The notes under the pieces are model-generated. The model searched no databases, had not been told where the DNA came from, and was given only the letters and a program-made list of their open reading frames with translations. Positions 23,482-30,730 of a stretch of DNA of 30,730 nucleotides are shown here, piece by piece. The position numbers and the translations under genes were made by a program. The stretch is taken from contig JAFAGM010000010.1 in NCBI GenBank assembly GCA_023422775.1, positions 1 to 30,730 of the forward strand. The letters are read 5' to 3'. The DNA is from Pseudomonadota bacterium. GTDB taxonomy: Bacteria > Pseudomonadota > Alphaproteobacteria > Rhizobiales > Xanthobacteraceae. The first letter of the stretch is position 1. Every line of letters starts with the position of its first letter.

Positions 23482-25500
23482 ATGTCGGTTCAACCAGTTC
23501 GACTGACGCTGGCGCCGGTCAAGGCGCTGGATAGCGGAAAGGTGGTCAGCGCAGAGGAAGCCGCCAGCCTGATCCGCGACGGAGACACGGTCGCAACGAG
23601 CGGCTTCGTCGGCATCGGCTTCGCCGAGGAAATTGCCGTCGCAATAGAGACGCTCTTCCTTGCCAAGGAAAGTCAGGCCGTCCCCGCCGCCGACAGGCCG
23701 CGCAACCTTACGCTGGTCTACGCCGCCGGTCAGGGAGACGGCAGCAACCGCGGGCTCAACCACCTCGGCCACGAAGGCCTGGTGCGCCGGGTGATCGGCG
23801 GCCATTGGGGGCTGGTGCCGAAACTGCAGCAATTGGCAATTGCCAATCAGATCGAGGCCTACAATCTTCCGCAGGGCGTGATCTCGCACCTGTTTCGCGA
23901 CATCGCGGCAAAGCGCCCCGGACATCTGACGCGCGTGGGGCTTGGCACCTTTGTCGATCCGCGACATGGTGGCGGCAGGATCAACGATCGCACCAGGGAA
24001 GACCTTGTCAGCCTCCTCGAGGTCGGAGGCGAAGAATTTCTGTTCTATCGCGCGTTCCCGATCGATGTCGGGATTATCCGCGGCACGACCGCCGACCCCG
24101 ATGGAAACATCACCATGGAAAAGGAGGCGCTCACGCTGGAAGCCTTGGCAATCGCCATGGCGGCACGCAATTCCGAAGGGCTGGTCATCGCGCAGGTGGA
24201 ACGGCTGGCCGAGCGCGGCTCGCTAAATCCGCGGCAGGTCAAGATTCCCGGAATCTTCGTCGACTGCGTGGTGCTGGCCAAGCCGGAAAACCACTGGCAG
24301 ACATTCTCCGTCCAATACGACCCGGCCTTCAGCGGTGAAATTCGCGCGCCCATGGGCTCCATCACGCCGATGGAAATGAGCGAGCGGAAGATCATTGCAC
24401 GCCGCGCGGCGCTCGAACTTGACGCCAACAGCGTCGTCAATCTCGGTATCGGCATGCCGGAGGGTGTGGCAAGCGTCGCCAACGAAGAGAAAATCGCCGA
24501 TTTGCTCACGCTGACGGCCGAACCGGGCGTCATTGGCGGCGTGCCGGCCGGAGGACTGAATTTCGGCGCGGCCGTCAATGCGCAGGCCGTCGTCGATCAG
24601 CCCTATCAATTCGACTTTTACGATGGCGGCGGGCTCGACGCCGCCTTTCTCGGGCTCGCGCAGGCCGACCGCGAGGGTAATCTGAACGTCAGCAAATTCG
24701 GCCCGCGCCTGGCGGGCGCTGGCGGCTTCATCAATATCAGCCAGAATGCGAAGAAGCTGGTATTCGTCGGCACATTCACGGCAGGGCGCCTTGGCCTGAC
24801 AGTCGAGAACGGGCTCCTGCGGTTGGCCAGGGACGGTAACGTCGTGAAGTTTGTCAGCGAAGTCGAGCACCGCACGTTCTCCGGACGCTACTCCGTGCTT
24901 CGCGGCCAACCCGTCCTCTATGTGACGGAACGCTGCGTGTTCAAACTGACGCCGGAGGGGCTCGAACTGATCGAAGTCGCACCGGGTATCGACATCGAGC
25001 GCGACATCCTTGCCCGGATGGAATTTCGTCCAATCGTCCGCGACCCCGCCATCATGGATCCCCGCATTTTCGCCAGCGGCCCAATGGGTCTGCGGGACCA
25101 GTTGCTGCGAATGCCGTTCGAGCAGCGGTTCACCTATCAGCCCGGCGAAAACCGGTTCTTCGTCAATCTCGAAGGTCATCGTGTCCGCAACCGCGAAGAC
25201 GTCGAAGAGGTCCGACGCATGGTCGAAACCAGGTTGGCTCCGCTCGGGCGAAAGGTTTACGCCGTCGTCAACTACGACAATTTCGAGATATTCCCCGAGA
25301 TCATCGATGAATATTCAGCCATGGTACGTGATCTCGTGGACCGCTTCTATTCCGGTGTCACCCGCTATACGACCAGCAGCTTTCTACGCGCCAAGCTGGG
25401 CGATGCGCTGAAGCAACGCGCACTGGCCCCGCACATCTACGAGAATGCCGAGGAGGCAACCACCCAGCTACGCGACCTGGAAGCGAAGAAAGCAAGCTGA
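23482..25500 (+). CDS. Fused alpha-beta acyl-CoA:carboxylate CoA-transferase with C-terminal extension
   Basis: Family I CoA-transferase of 672 residues with both subunits in one chain; it would move CoA between an acyl-CoA and a short acid such as acetate, propionate or acetoacetate. The first half (about 15-290) has DGDTVATSGFVGIGFAEE, and TTADPDGNITMEKEA near 202. The second half has NLGIGMPEGVA, the catalytic-glutamate motif TAEPGVIGGVPAGG (E347), and FDFYDGGGLDAAFLG. Usual fused enzymes are about 510-530 residues. Here about 145 more follow (from DPRIFASGPMGL), including KVYAVVNYDNFEIFPEIIDE, and these look coherent rather than random. The ATG has GGAGG four to five bases upstream. It is the last gene of the CBS-permease run, followed by a hairpin. 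Confidence 0.87.
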   Translation: MSVQPVRLTLAPVKALDSGKVVSAEEAASLIRDGDTVATSGFVGIGFAEEIAVAIETLFLAKESQAVPAADRPRNLTLVYAAGQGDGSNRGLNHLGHEGLVRRVIGGHWGLVPKLQQLAIANQIEAYNLPQGVISHLFRDIAAKRPGHLTRVGLGTFVDPRHGGGRINDRTREDLVSLLEVGGEEFLFYRAFPIDVGIIRGTTADPDGNITMEKEALTLEALAIAMAARNSEGLVIAQVERLAERGSLNPRQVKIPGIFVDCVVLAKPENHWQTFSVQYDPAFSGEIRAPMGSITPMEMSERKIIARRAALELDANSVVNLGIGMPEGVASVANEEKIADLLTLTAEPGVIGGVPAGGLNFGAAVNAQAVVDQPYQFDFYDGGGLDAAFLGLAQADREGNLNVSKFGPRLAGAGGFINISQNAKKLVFVGTFTAGRLGLTVENGLLRLARDGNVVKFVSEVEHRTFSGRYSVLRGQPVLYVTERCVFKLTPEGLELIEVAPGIDIERDILARMEFRPIVRDPAIMDPRIFASGPMGLRDQLLRMPFEQRFTYQPGENRFFVNLEGHRVRNREDVEEVRRMVETRLAPLGRKVYAVVNYDNFEIFPEIIDEYSAMVRDLVDRFYSGVTRYTTSSFLRAKLGDALKQRALAPHIYENAEEATTQLRDLEAKKAS

Positions 25501-25502
25501 CG

Positions 25503-25526
25503 GCGATGCCTGCGCACAGGCGTCGC
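25503..25526 (+). terminator. Hairpin after the CoA-transferase gene
   Basis: GCGATGCCTG (25503-25512) pairs with CAGGCGTCGC (25517-25526), ten base pairs with one G-U, around a CGCA loop, beginning two bases after the stop codon. No clear T-run follows. It separates the gene from the convergent Bug-protein gene. Confidence 0.6.
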
Positions 25527-25558
25527 TCGTACCGTTCCCATAAGCGCAGCCTGCGGCG

Positions 25559-26530
25559 CTAATCCACCTTGACGTTGGCGGCCTTGATCATCGGCCACCA
25601 TTTCGCGATTTCGGCCTTCTGCCAGGCGCCGAGCGCATCGGGCGTCAGCTTGTCCTTCGGCGGCATCTGCAAGCCGAGATTTTCGAACTGCTTGCGCACG
25701 GCGGGATCGTTCAGCGCATCGACGGTTGCGGCGTTCAACTTTGCGACGATTTCCTTCGGCGTGCCCTTCGGCACCCAGAGGCCGGACCACAGCGTCATGT
25801 GGAACCCGGGCAGCCCTGCCTCGTCCACGGTCGGAATGTCGGAAGCGGATTCAACGCGCTTGCTGTCGGTGATGCCGTAGGCGCGGATGTTGCCCGCACG
25901 CACCTGCTGAATCGAGTTCGAGGTCTGGTCCACGATCAGATCGATCTGGCCGGCGACGAGATCGTTCATCGCGGGGCCGGTGCCGCGGTAGGGAACATAT
26001 TGCAGCTTGATGCCGGTGATGTTTTCGAGATAGAGCCCGGCGATGTGGCTTCCGGAACCGGCGCCCGCGGTGCCCGCCGTCGGCGCCGACGGCTGCGCCT
26101 TCAGCCATTCCAGAAGTTCCTTCAGCGATTTCGCCGGCACCGCGTTCTTGCTGACGATGATCATCGGGTTGCTCGGCAGCAGCGCGACCGGCTCGAGATC
26201 GGCGACGAGGTCATAGCCCAGCTTGTTGTAGACCGCGCCATTGGCCACATGGGTGCCGAGATGGCCGAAGCTGATGGTGTAGCCGTCAGGCGGCGAGCGT
26301 ACCGCGCGGCCGACGCCGACCGAGCCGCCCGCCCCCGTCACGTTCTCGACCAGCACGGTTTCGCCGAGCGTCGTCTTCATCCGCTCGGCGAGGATCCGCG
26401 CCATCGCGTCCGAAGGACCGCCGGCCGAGAACGGCACGATGATGGTGATGGGTCGCGAGGGGAAGCCTTGCGCGGCTGCGGCACCAACCAGAGCCAACAT
26501 CGTCAACGCAGCCCAAAATACCTTGCGCAT
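25559..26530 (-). CDS. Bug-family (tripartite tricarboxylate transporter) solute-binding protein
   Basis: Periplasmic binding protein of 323 residues. The signal peptide MRKVFWAALTMLALVGAAAAQ is followed by the family start FPSRPITIIVPFSAGGPSDAMAR, then TGAGGSVGVGRAVRSPPDGY, YVPYRGTGPAMNDLVAGQID and PTVDEAGLPGFHMTLWSGLW. Bug proteins bind small carboxylates and related compounds and normally work with TctA and TctB membrane proteins, which are absent here; orphan Bug genes are common. The ATG has GGAGGG upstream. It lies 146 bases after the threonine-synthase-like gene on the same strand, with palindromic sequence between. The ligand is unknown. Confidence 0.9.
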   Translation of the reverse strand: MRKVFWAALTMLALVGAAAAQGFPSRPITIIVPFSAGGPSDAMARILAERMKTTLGETVLVENVTGAGGSVGVGRAVRSPPDGYTISFGHLGTHVANGAVYNKLGYDLVADLEPVALLPSNPMIIVSKNAVPAKSLKELLEWLKAQPSAPTAGTAGAGSGSHIAGLYLENITGIKLQYVPYRGTGPAMNDLVAGQIDLIVDQTSNSIQQVRAGNIRAYGITDSKRVESASDIPTVDEAGLPGFHMTLWSGLWVPKGTPKEIVAKLNAATVDALNDPAVRKQFENLGLQMPPKDKLTPDALGAWQKAEIAKWWPMIKAANVKVD

Positions 26531-26550
26531 TACACCCTCCCTTGAGCTCC

Positions 26551-26673
26551 CTCCTCATCATTATCGTGAGGAGTGGAGCGACGACCTCTCCGCCGTAGCT
26601 GGAAGCGAAGGCGGAAGCAACACGTACTTCCGTCGGAGCGAGGCGGATTGCTCCGCCTCGCCCGCAATGACGG
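26551..26673. repeat. Palindromic sequence between the threonine-synthase-like and Bug genes
   Basis: CTCCTCA (26551-26557) pairs with TGAGGAG (26567-26573). CGAGGCGGA (26639-26647) pairs with TCCGCCTCG (26652-26660), a perfect 9-base stem. The end CCCGCAATGACGG resembles the terminus CTCGCAATGACGG of the repeats at 27943-28028 and 29490-29572, so this may be a decayed copy. The 9-base stem could terminate the upstream leftward gene. Confidence 0.5.
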
Positions 26674-26676
26674 CCG

Positions 26677-27918
26677 CTAGAGCTTCGCGTAGTCGATCGG
26701 CTTGTGACGATCGAGCGTGCGCGTGACCGGCGGCAACGGATATTTGAGCCCCGTGGCGCAATTGAACAGCATCACGCGGTCGTTTTTCGTCACGCGGCCA
26801 TCGGCGAGGCTTTGCTGGTAGGCGGCGTAGGTCGCAGCCCCTTCCGGACACAGCAGCAGCCCCTCCTCGCGCGCGACTTCGTTGAGCGCAGCAGAAATCT
26901 TCTCATCCGACACGGCAATGGCGAAACCCTTGCTCTCGCGGACGGCGCGCAGGATCAGAAAATCGCCGACCGCCTGCGGCACGCGAATGCCCGATGCGAT
27001 GGTGTGGGCATCTTCCCAGCGCGGGGCGTGCTCGGTGCCTGCTTCAAAAGCACGCACCATCGGCGCGCAGCCCGATGCCTGCACCGCGACCATCCGCGGC
27101 CGTTTCGAGCCAATGAAGCCGATCGCCTCCAGCTCGGCAAACGCCTTCCACATGCCGATCAGGCCGGTGCCGCCGCCGGTCGGATAGAAGATCACGTCAG
27201 GCACGTCCCAGCCGAGTTGTTCGGCAAGTTCGAGCCCCATCGTCTTCTTGCCTTCGATCCGGTACGGCTCCTTCAGCGTCGAGGTGTCGAACCAGCCGGC
27301 TTTCGCTTTCCCCTCGCCGACGATCTTGCCGCAATCGTCGATCAGGCCGTTGACGCGATAGACGGTGGCGCCCTGCAGCTCGATCTCGCTGACGTTTACT
27401 TCGGGCGTATCGGCCGGGCAGAAGATCGTGGTCTTGATGCCGCAGGAGGTCGCATAGGCCGCCAGCGCCGCGCCGGCATTGCCGTTGGTCGGCATCGCCA
27501 TGTGCCTGATGCCGAGCGCCTTGCCCATCGACACCGCCATGACGAGGCCGCGGGCCTTGAACGAGCCGGTGGGAAGGCGGCCTTCGTCCTTGACGATGAT
27601 CTCGCCGCCGCCGAGTTTTTTGGCAAGCTTCGGCAACCGGATCAGCGGCGTCGTCACCTCGCCGAGGCTGACGATATCCGAGACCTTTCGCACCGGTAGC
27701 AACTCGCGATACCGCCACATGTCGGCCGGCCGTTGCGCCAGAGCGTCCTTGGTCAGCGCCTTCGTCACGCCCGCAAGGTCGTAGCGGACCAAAAGGGGTT
27801 TTCCGGCCTTGGAGAGATTGTGAATCTGGTCGGCGGGATAATGATCGCCTTCCATCGCGCATTCGAGATGGGTCACGAACGTCGGACGCTCGATGGTCAG
27901 GTTGTCGTTGTCTTTCAC
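26677..27918 (-). CDS. thrC: Threonine synthase family PLP enzyme
   Basis: Fold-type II PLP enzyme of 413 residues. The cofactor lysine is K121 in LPTGSFKARG; NGNAGAALAAYA (145-156) and PTGGGTGLIGMW (247-258) bind PLP phosphate and substrate. The N-terminal part RPTFVTHLECAMEGDHYPAD resembles the usual beginning of threonine synthases that form L-threonine from O-phosphohomoserine, and SLGEVTTPLIRLPKLAKKLG fits too. Start is GTG 27918, chosen because the family-like N-terminus begins right after it; the ribosome site is weak. A neighbouring Bug protein and the absence of other thr genes leave open a catabolic or related PLP role. Repeats lie on both sides. Confidence 0.78.
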   Translation of the reverse strand: MKDNDNLTIERPTFVTHLECAMEGDHYPADQIHNLSKAGKPLLVRYDLAGVTKALTKDALAQRPADMWRYRELLPVRKVSDIVSLGEVTTPLIRLPKLAKKLGGGEIIVKDEGRLPTGSFKARGLVMAVSMGKALGIRHMAMPTNGNAGAALAAYATSCGIKTTIFCPADTPEVNVSEIELQGATVYRVNGLIDDCGKIVGEGKAKAGWFDTSTLKEPYRIEGKKTMGLELAEQLGWDVPDVIFYPTGGGTGLIGMWKAFAELEAIGFIGSKRPRMVAVQASGCAPMVRAFEAGTEHAPRWEDAHTIASGIRVPQAVGDFLILRAVRESKGFAIAVSDEKISAALNEVAREEGLLLCPEGAATYAAYQQSLADGRVTKNDRVMLFNCATGLKYPLPPVTRTLDRHKPIDYAKL

Positions 27919-27942
27919 GCTTCGTTTTCTTTCTCTTGTTGT

Positions 27943-28028
27943 CCGTCATTGCGAGGAGCGAAGCGACGAAGCAATCCATAGCGCCGCGAATGGATAGGTG
28001 GATTGCTTCGCTTCGCTCGCAATGACGG
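27943..28028. repeat. Palindromic intergenic repeat, copy A
   Basis: The left arm begins CCGTCATTGCGAGGAGCGAA and runs to CGAAGCAATCCA. The right arm is its inverted counterpart, TGGATTGCTTCGCTTCGCTC then GCAATGACGG, with GCGCCGCGAATGGATAGG near the centre. It lies between lpdA and the threonine-synthase-like gene and would form a very stable hairpin in RNA. A second copy is at 29490-29572. Confidence 0.85.
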
Positions 28029-28033
28029 CATCG

Positions 28034-29452
28034 TCAAATATTCAGCACGCGGCCATAGGCGTCGAGCACGGCCTCCTTCATCATCTCCGAAAGCGTCGGA
28101 TGCGGGAATATTGTGTGCATCAGTTCTTCCTCGGTGGTCTCCAGGTTCATGGCAACCACGTAGCCCTGGATCAATTCGGTCACTTCGGCGCCGATCATGT
28201 GCGCGCCGAGCAGTTGGCCGGTCTTCTTGTCGAAAATCACCTTGACCAGGCCCTGGTCCTCGCCGAGTGCAATGGCCTTGCCGTTGCCGACGAACGGGAA
28301 GCGGCCGACGCGGATCTCGCGGCCGCCCTCTTTTGCCTTTGCCTCGGTCAGCCCCACGGAGGCAACCTGCGGGTGGCAATAGGTGCAGCCCGGAATGAGG
28401 TTCTTGTCCATGGGGTGCGGATGCAGGCCCTTGATGGCCTCGATGCAGACCACGCCTTCATGCTCGGCCTTGTGCGCCAGCATCGGCGGGCCCGCGACGT
28501 CGCCGATGGCGTAGATGCCGGGCACGTTGGTCTTGCCGTAGCCGTCGATCACGACGCAGCCGCGATCCGTCTTGACGCCGAGTTTCTCGAGGCCAAGGCC
28601 CTCGATGTTGCCGACCACGCCCACCGCCGAGATCACCCGCTCGAACTCCACCGTCTGCGGCTTCTTGCCGTCGTCGATGGTGGCGACGACGCTGTCGGCC
28701 TTCTTCTCCAGTTTTGTGACTTTGGTGTTCGAGAGGATATTGATGCCCTGCTTTTCAAAGCGCTTGCGTGCCAGCCCGGCGATCTCGGCGTCCTCGACCG
28801 GCAGGATCTGCGGCAGCACCTCGACCACGGTGACGTCGGCGCCCATGGTGTGGAAGAACGACGCGAACTCGATGCCGATCGCGCCGGAGCCCACCACCAG
28901 CAGCGATTTCGGCATCCGGTCCGGCACCATCGCCTCGAAATAGGTCCAGACCAGCTTCTTGTCGGGCTCGAGCCCCGGCAGCACGCGCGGCCGCGCGCCG
29001 GTCGCAAGGATGATGTGTTTTGCCTGATACGCGCCCTCGCCCAGCGCGCCCTTCGGCGCCTCGGCGGCGGACTTCTTCACGGTGACCTTGCCGGGTGCGT
29101 CGATCGAGGCCTCGCCCCAGATCACCGTCACCTTGTTCTTCTTCATCAGGAATCCGACGCCGTCGTTGAGGCGTTTCGAGACGCCGCGCGAGCGCGCCAC
29201 CACGGCCTTCGGATCGAACGAGACGTTTTCGGCGGAAAGCCCGTAATCCTTGGCGTGCTGCATGTAGTGGTAGATTTCCGCCGAGCGCAGCAGCGCCTTG
29301 GTCGGGATGCAGCCCCAGTTCAGGCAGATGCCGCCGAGATAGGATTTTTCGATGATCGCGGTCTTGAACCCGAGCTGGGCGGCGCGGATCGCGGTGACGT
29401 AGCCGCCGGGGCCCGAGCCGATGATGATGACGTCGAAGGATGTGTCGGCCAT
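28034..29452 (-). CDS. lpdA: Dihydrolipoyl dehydrogenase (E3)
   Basis: FAD- and NAD-dependent E3 subunit that reoxidises dihydrolipoamide in the pyruvate dehydrogenase complex, and possibly others. The product is 472 residues from ATG 29452 (MADTSFDVIIIGSGPGGYV); a GTG three codons earlier is less likely. The FAD-binding GSGPGG is followed by the redox-active disulfide GGICLNWGCIPTK (C43, C48). The NAD fold shows LLVVGSGAIGIEFASFF, the second FAD motif is GIYAIGDVAGPPMLAHKAEH, and the C-terminal active-site pair is HPTLSE (H451, E456). It lies downstream of pdhC on the same strand with a repeat between, which supports the pyruvate dehydrogenase role. Confidence 0.96.
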   Translation of the reverse strand: MADTSFDVIIIGSGPGGYVTAIRAAQLGFKTAIIEKSYLGGICLNWGCIPTKALLRSAEIYHYMQHAKDYGLSAENVSFDPKAVVARSRGVSKRLNDGVGFLMKKNKVTVIWGEASIDAPGKVTVKKSAAEAPKGALGEGAYQAKHIILATGARPRVLPGLEPDKKLVWTYFEAMVPDRMPKSLLVVGSGAIGIEFASFFHTMGADVTVVEVLPQILPVEDAEIAGLARKRFEKQGINILSNTKVTKLEKKADSVVATIDDGKKPQTVEFERVISAVGVVGNIEGLGLEKLGVKTDRGCVVIDGYGKTNVPGIYAIGDVAGPPMLAHKAEHEGVVCIEAIKGLHPHPMDKNLIPGCTYCHPQVASVGLTEAKAKEGGREIRVGRFPFVGNGKAIALGEDQGLVKVIFDKKTGQLLGAHMIGAEVTELIQGYVVAMNLETTEEELMHTIFPHPTLSEMMKEAVLDAYGRVLNI

Positions 29453-29489
29453 GTTATGCACTCGTTGCCATCGTGCGACACAGCTCTTT

Positions 29490-29572
29490 CGTCATTGCGA
29501 GGAGCCCTTTGCGACGAAGCAATCCATCTTGTCGCCGGAGAAATGGATTGCTTCGCTGCGCTCGCAATGACG
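29490..29572. repeat. Palindromic intergenic repeat, copy B
   Basis: The element begins CGTCATTGCGAGGAGCCC, continues to GCGACGAAGCAATCCATC, and is mirrored by ATGGATTGCTTCGCTGCG and CTCGCAATGACG. It is the same family as 27943-28028 with a different centre. It lies inside the pdhC-lpdA spacer, so it would be part of a joint transcript. Confidence 0.85.
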
Positions 29573-29591
29573 GGATTATCTCACCGAACGA

Positions 29592-30730
29592 TCACACCAT
29601 CATCATGACAGGATTTTCGACCAGCCGCCTGAACGCCCCGATCAGTTCAGCGCCGAGCGCGCCGTCGATGGCGCGGTGATCGCAGGACAGCGTCACGCTC
29701 ATGATGTGGGCGGCCTCGATCTTTCCGTTCCGGACCACCGCCCGCTCCTCGCTGGCACCGACCGCGAGGATGGTCGACTGCGGCGGGTTGATGACCGCGG
29801 TGAAGTGGCTGATGCCGAACATGCCGAGGTTGGAAACCGACGACGTGCCGCCCTGATATTCCTGCGGCTTGAGTTTTCGCGTCCGCGCGCGGGCCGCCAG
29901 GTCCTTCATCTCGTTGGAAATGGTCGACAGCGACTTGCTCTCGGCGTTGCGGATGATCGGCGTAATCAGCCCGCCCGGCATCGCGACGGCGACGCCGACG
30001 TCGGAATGCCTGTGCTTGACCATGCCGGCCTCGGTCCAGCTCACATTGCAGTCCGGCACCTGCTGCAACGCGACCGCGAGCGCCTTGATGACGAAGTCGT
30101 TGACCGAGAGCTTGTAGAGGGGCTTCTTCTCCTTGTCCTTCGGTGCGGCAGCATTGATCTGCTCGCGCGCCTCGAGCAGCCGGCCGATATCGCAGTCGAT
30201 CGTCAGATAAAACGTCGGGATGCTCTGCGTGGCCGCGGTGAGACGCTGCGCGATGGTGCGGCGCATGCCGTCGTGCGGCACGATCTCGTAGGAGCCTTCC
30301 TCGAACAGCGAAAGGATCTGCTTGTCCGACATCGCCGGCGCGATTGCAGGTCCTGCACCGGGTGCGGCAGCCGGCGCCTTGAGGCCCTTGCCGGACTTCG
30401 CGTCCTCCACGTCGCGCGCGACGATGCGGCCATGCGGACCGGAACCGTTGATACGTCCCAGTTCGATGCCGGCTTCCCTGGCCAGACGACGCGCCAGGGG
30501 AGACGAGAAGATGCGGGCATGGCCGTTGGCTTGCGCGGCGGAAGCCGCCGCCTGGGGTGCGGCCGCCTGCGTCGGCCCGGTAGCCGCAGGTTTCGGCGCG
30601 GGTGCGGCTTGAGGCGCTGGTGCGGCCGCCGGCTTCGCGGCGGGGGCTTCGGCGGCCTTCGGCGCCGGGGCGGAGCCGGCGCCAGCGGATTTGACGTCCT
30701 CGCCGTCGCCGGCCATGACGGCGATGACAT
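29592..30730 (-). CDS. pdhC: Pyruvate dehydrogenase E2, dihydrolipoamide acetyltransferase (5' part lost at window edge)
   Basis: Core acetyltransferase of the pyruvate dehydrogenase complex. The N-terminal lipoyl domain is outside the window; the frame enters as VIAVMAGDGEDVKSAG, the usual end of that domain. An Ala/Pro-rich flexible linker follows (to about 75 residues in), then the E3/E1-binding domain RIFSSPLARRLAREAGIELG / GSGPHGRIVARDVEDA. The catalytic domain starts near MRRTIAQRLTAATQSIPTFY and carries the active-site signature LSCDHRAIDGALGAELIGAF near the C-terminus. The internal ATG at 30716 is not the true start. lpdA lies downstream, and pdhA and pdhB would be expected upstream outside the window. 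Confidence 0.95.
   Translation of the reverse strand, partial: VIAVMAGDGEDVKSAGAGSAPAPKAAEAPAAKPAAAPAPQAAPAPKPAATGPTQAAAPQAAASAAQANGHARIFSSPLARRLAREAGIELGRINGSGPHGRIVARDVEDAKSGKGLKAPAAAPGAGPAIAPAMSDKQILSLFEEGSYEIVPHDGMRRTIAQRLTAATQSIPTFYLTIDCDIGRLLEAREQINAAAPKDKEKKPLYKLSVNDFVIKALAVALQQVPDCNVSWTEAGMVKHRHSDVGVAVAMPGGLITPIIRNAESKSLSTISNEMKDLAARARTRKLKPQEYQGGTSSVSNLGMFGISHFTAVINPPQSTILAVGASEERAVVRNGKIEAAHIMSVTLSCDHRAIDGALGAELIGAFRRLVENPVMMMV

Noticed and set aside
27998..29608. Rightward open frame of 536 codons
   Set aside because: It is antisense to lpdA, with no family-like sequence; lpdA on the other strand has all catalytic motifs.

Overview
The window looks like ordinary chromosome of a high-GC alphaproteobacterium, most likely Bradyrhizobium or a close relative (Nitrobacteraceae). 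The grounds are inference: strong GC bias at third codon positions, two kinds of intergenic palindromic repeat that I associate with this group, an ExoR-like Sel1 protein, FixK/FNR-type boxes of rhizobial form, and a pdhC-lpdA cluster. I see no rRNA, tRNA, CRISPR array, prophage or transposase gene.

Layout. Positions 1-2817 hold housekeeping genes: argS (cut by the left edge) and dgt in one leftward operon, divergent from the Fe-S carrier gene erpA across a control region packed with CCATAC/GTATGG half-sites. Positions 2849-9670 look more accessory. They hold a small exported protein behind a FixK-like box, a higBA toxin-antitoxin module lying between two copies of an amidohydrolase 3' end, and a leftward operon encoding a membrane fusion protein, an RND pump and an exported amidohydrolase. 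Positions 9680-13202 hold xth, an intergenic repeat, an ExoR-like periplasmic Sel1 protein and ilvD, the last two overlapping. A gene-poor stretch of about 880 bases precedes an RTX-type calcium-binding protein gene (14080-15039). Positions 15203-19346 hold a full-length AraC regulator, a short AraC-type DNA-binding protein and two exported proteins, one of unknown family and one DUF1254/DUF1214.

Positions 19490-25500 form the most coherent functional block. A class I polyhydroxyalkanoate synthase gene (phaC) is transcribed away from a three-gene run encoding a CBS-domain protein, a GntP-type permease and a long fused CoA-transferase. The shared control region carries TTGACATAGATCAA, the same 14 bases that lie upstream of the small exported protein at 2958-3392. 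I infer a link between carbon storage or short hydroxy/keto-acid use and oxygen limitation. Positions 25559-30730 hold a Bug-type solute-binding protein, a threonine-synthase-family enzyme, lpdA and the C-terminal part of pdhC, all leftward and separated by palindromic repeats.

No wholly new multi-gene system is evident. The best leads are the shared FixK-like box, the erpA/dgt operator array, the higBA cassette between duplicated gene ends, the C-terminal extension of the CoA-transferase, and the coupling of an exported amidohydrolase to an RND pump.
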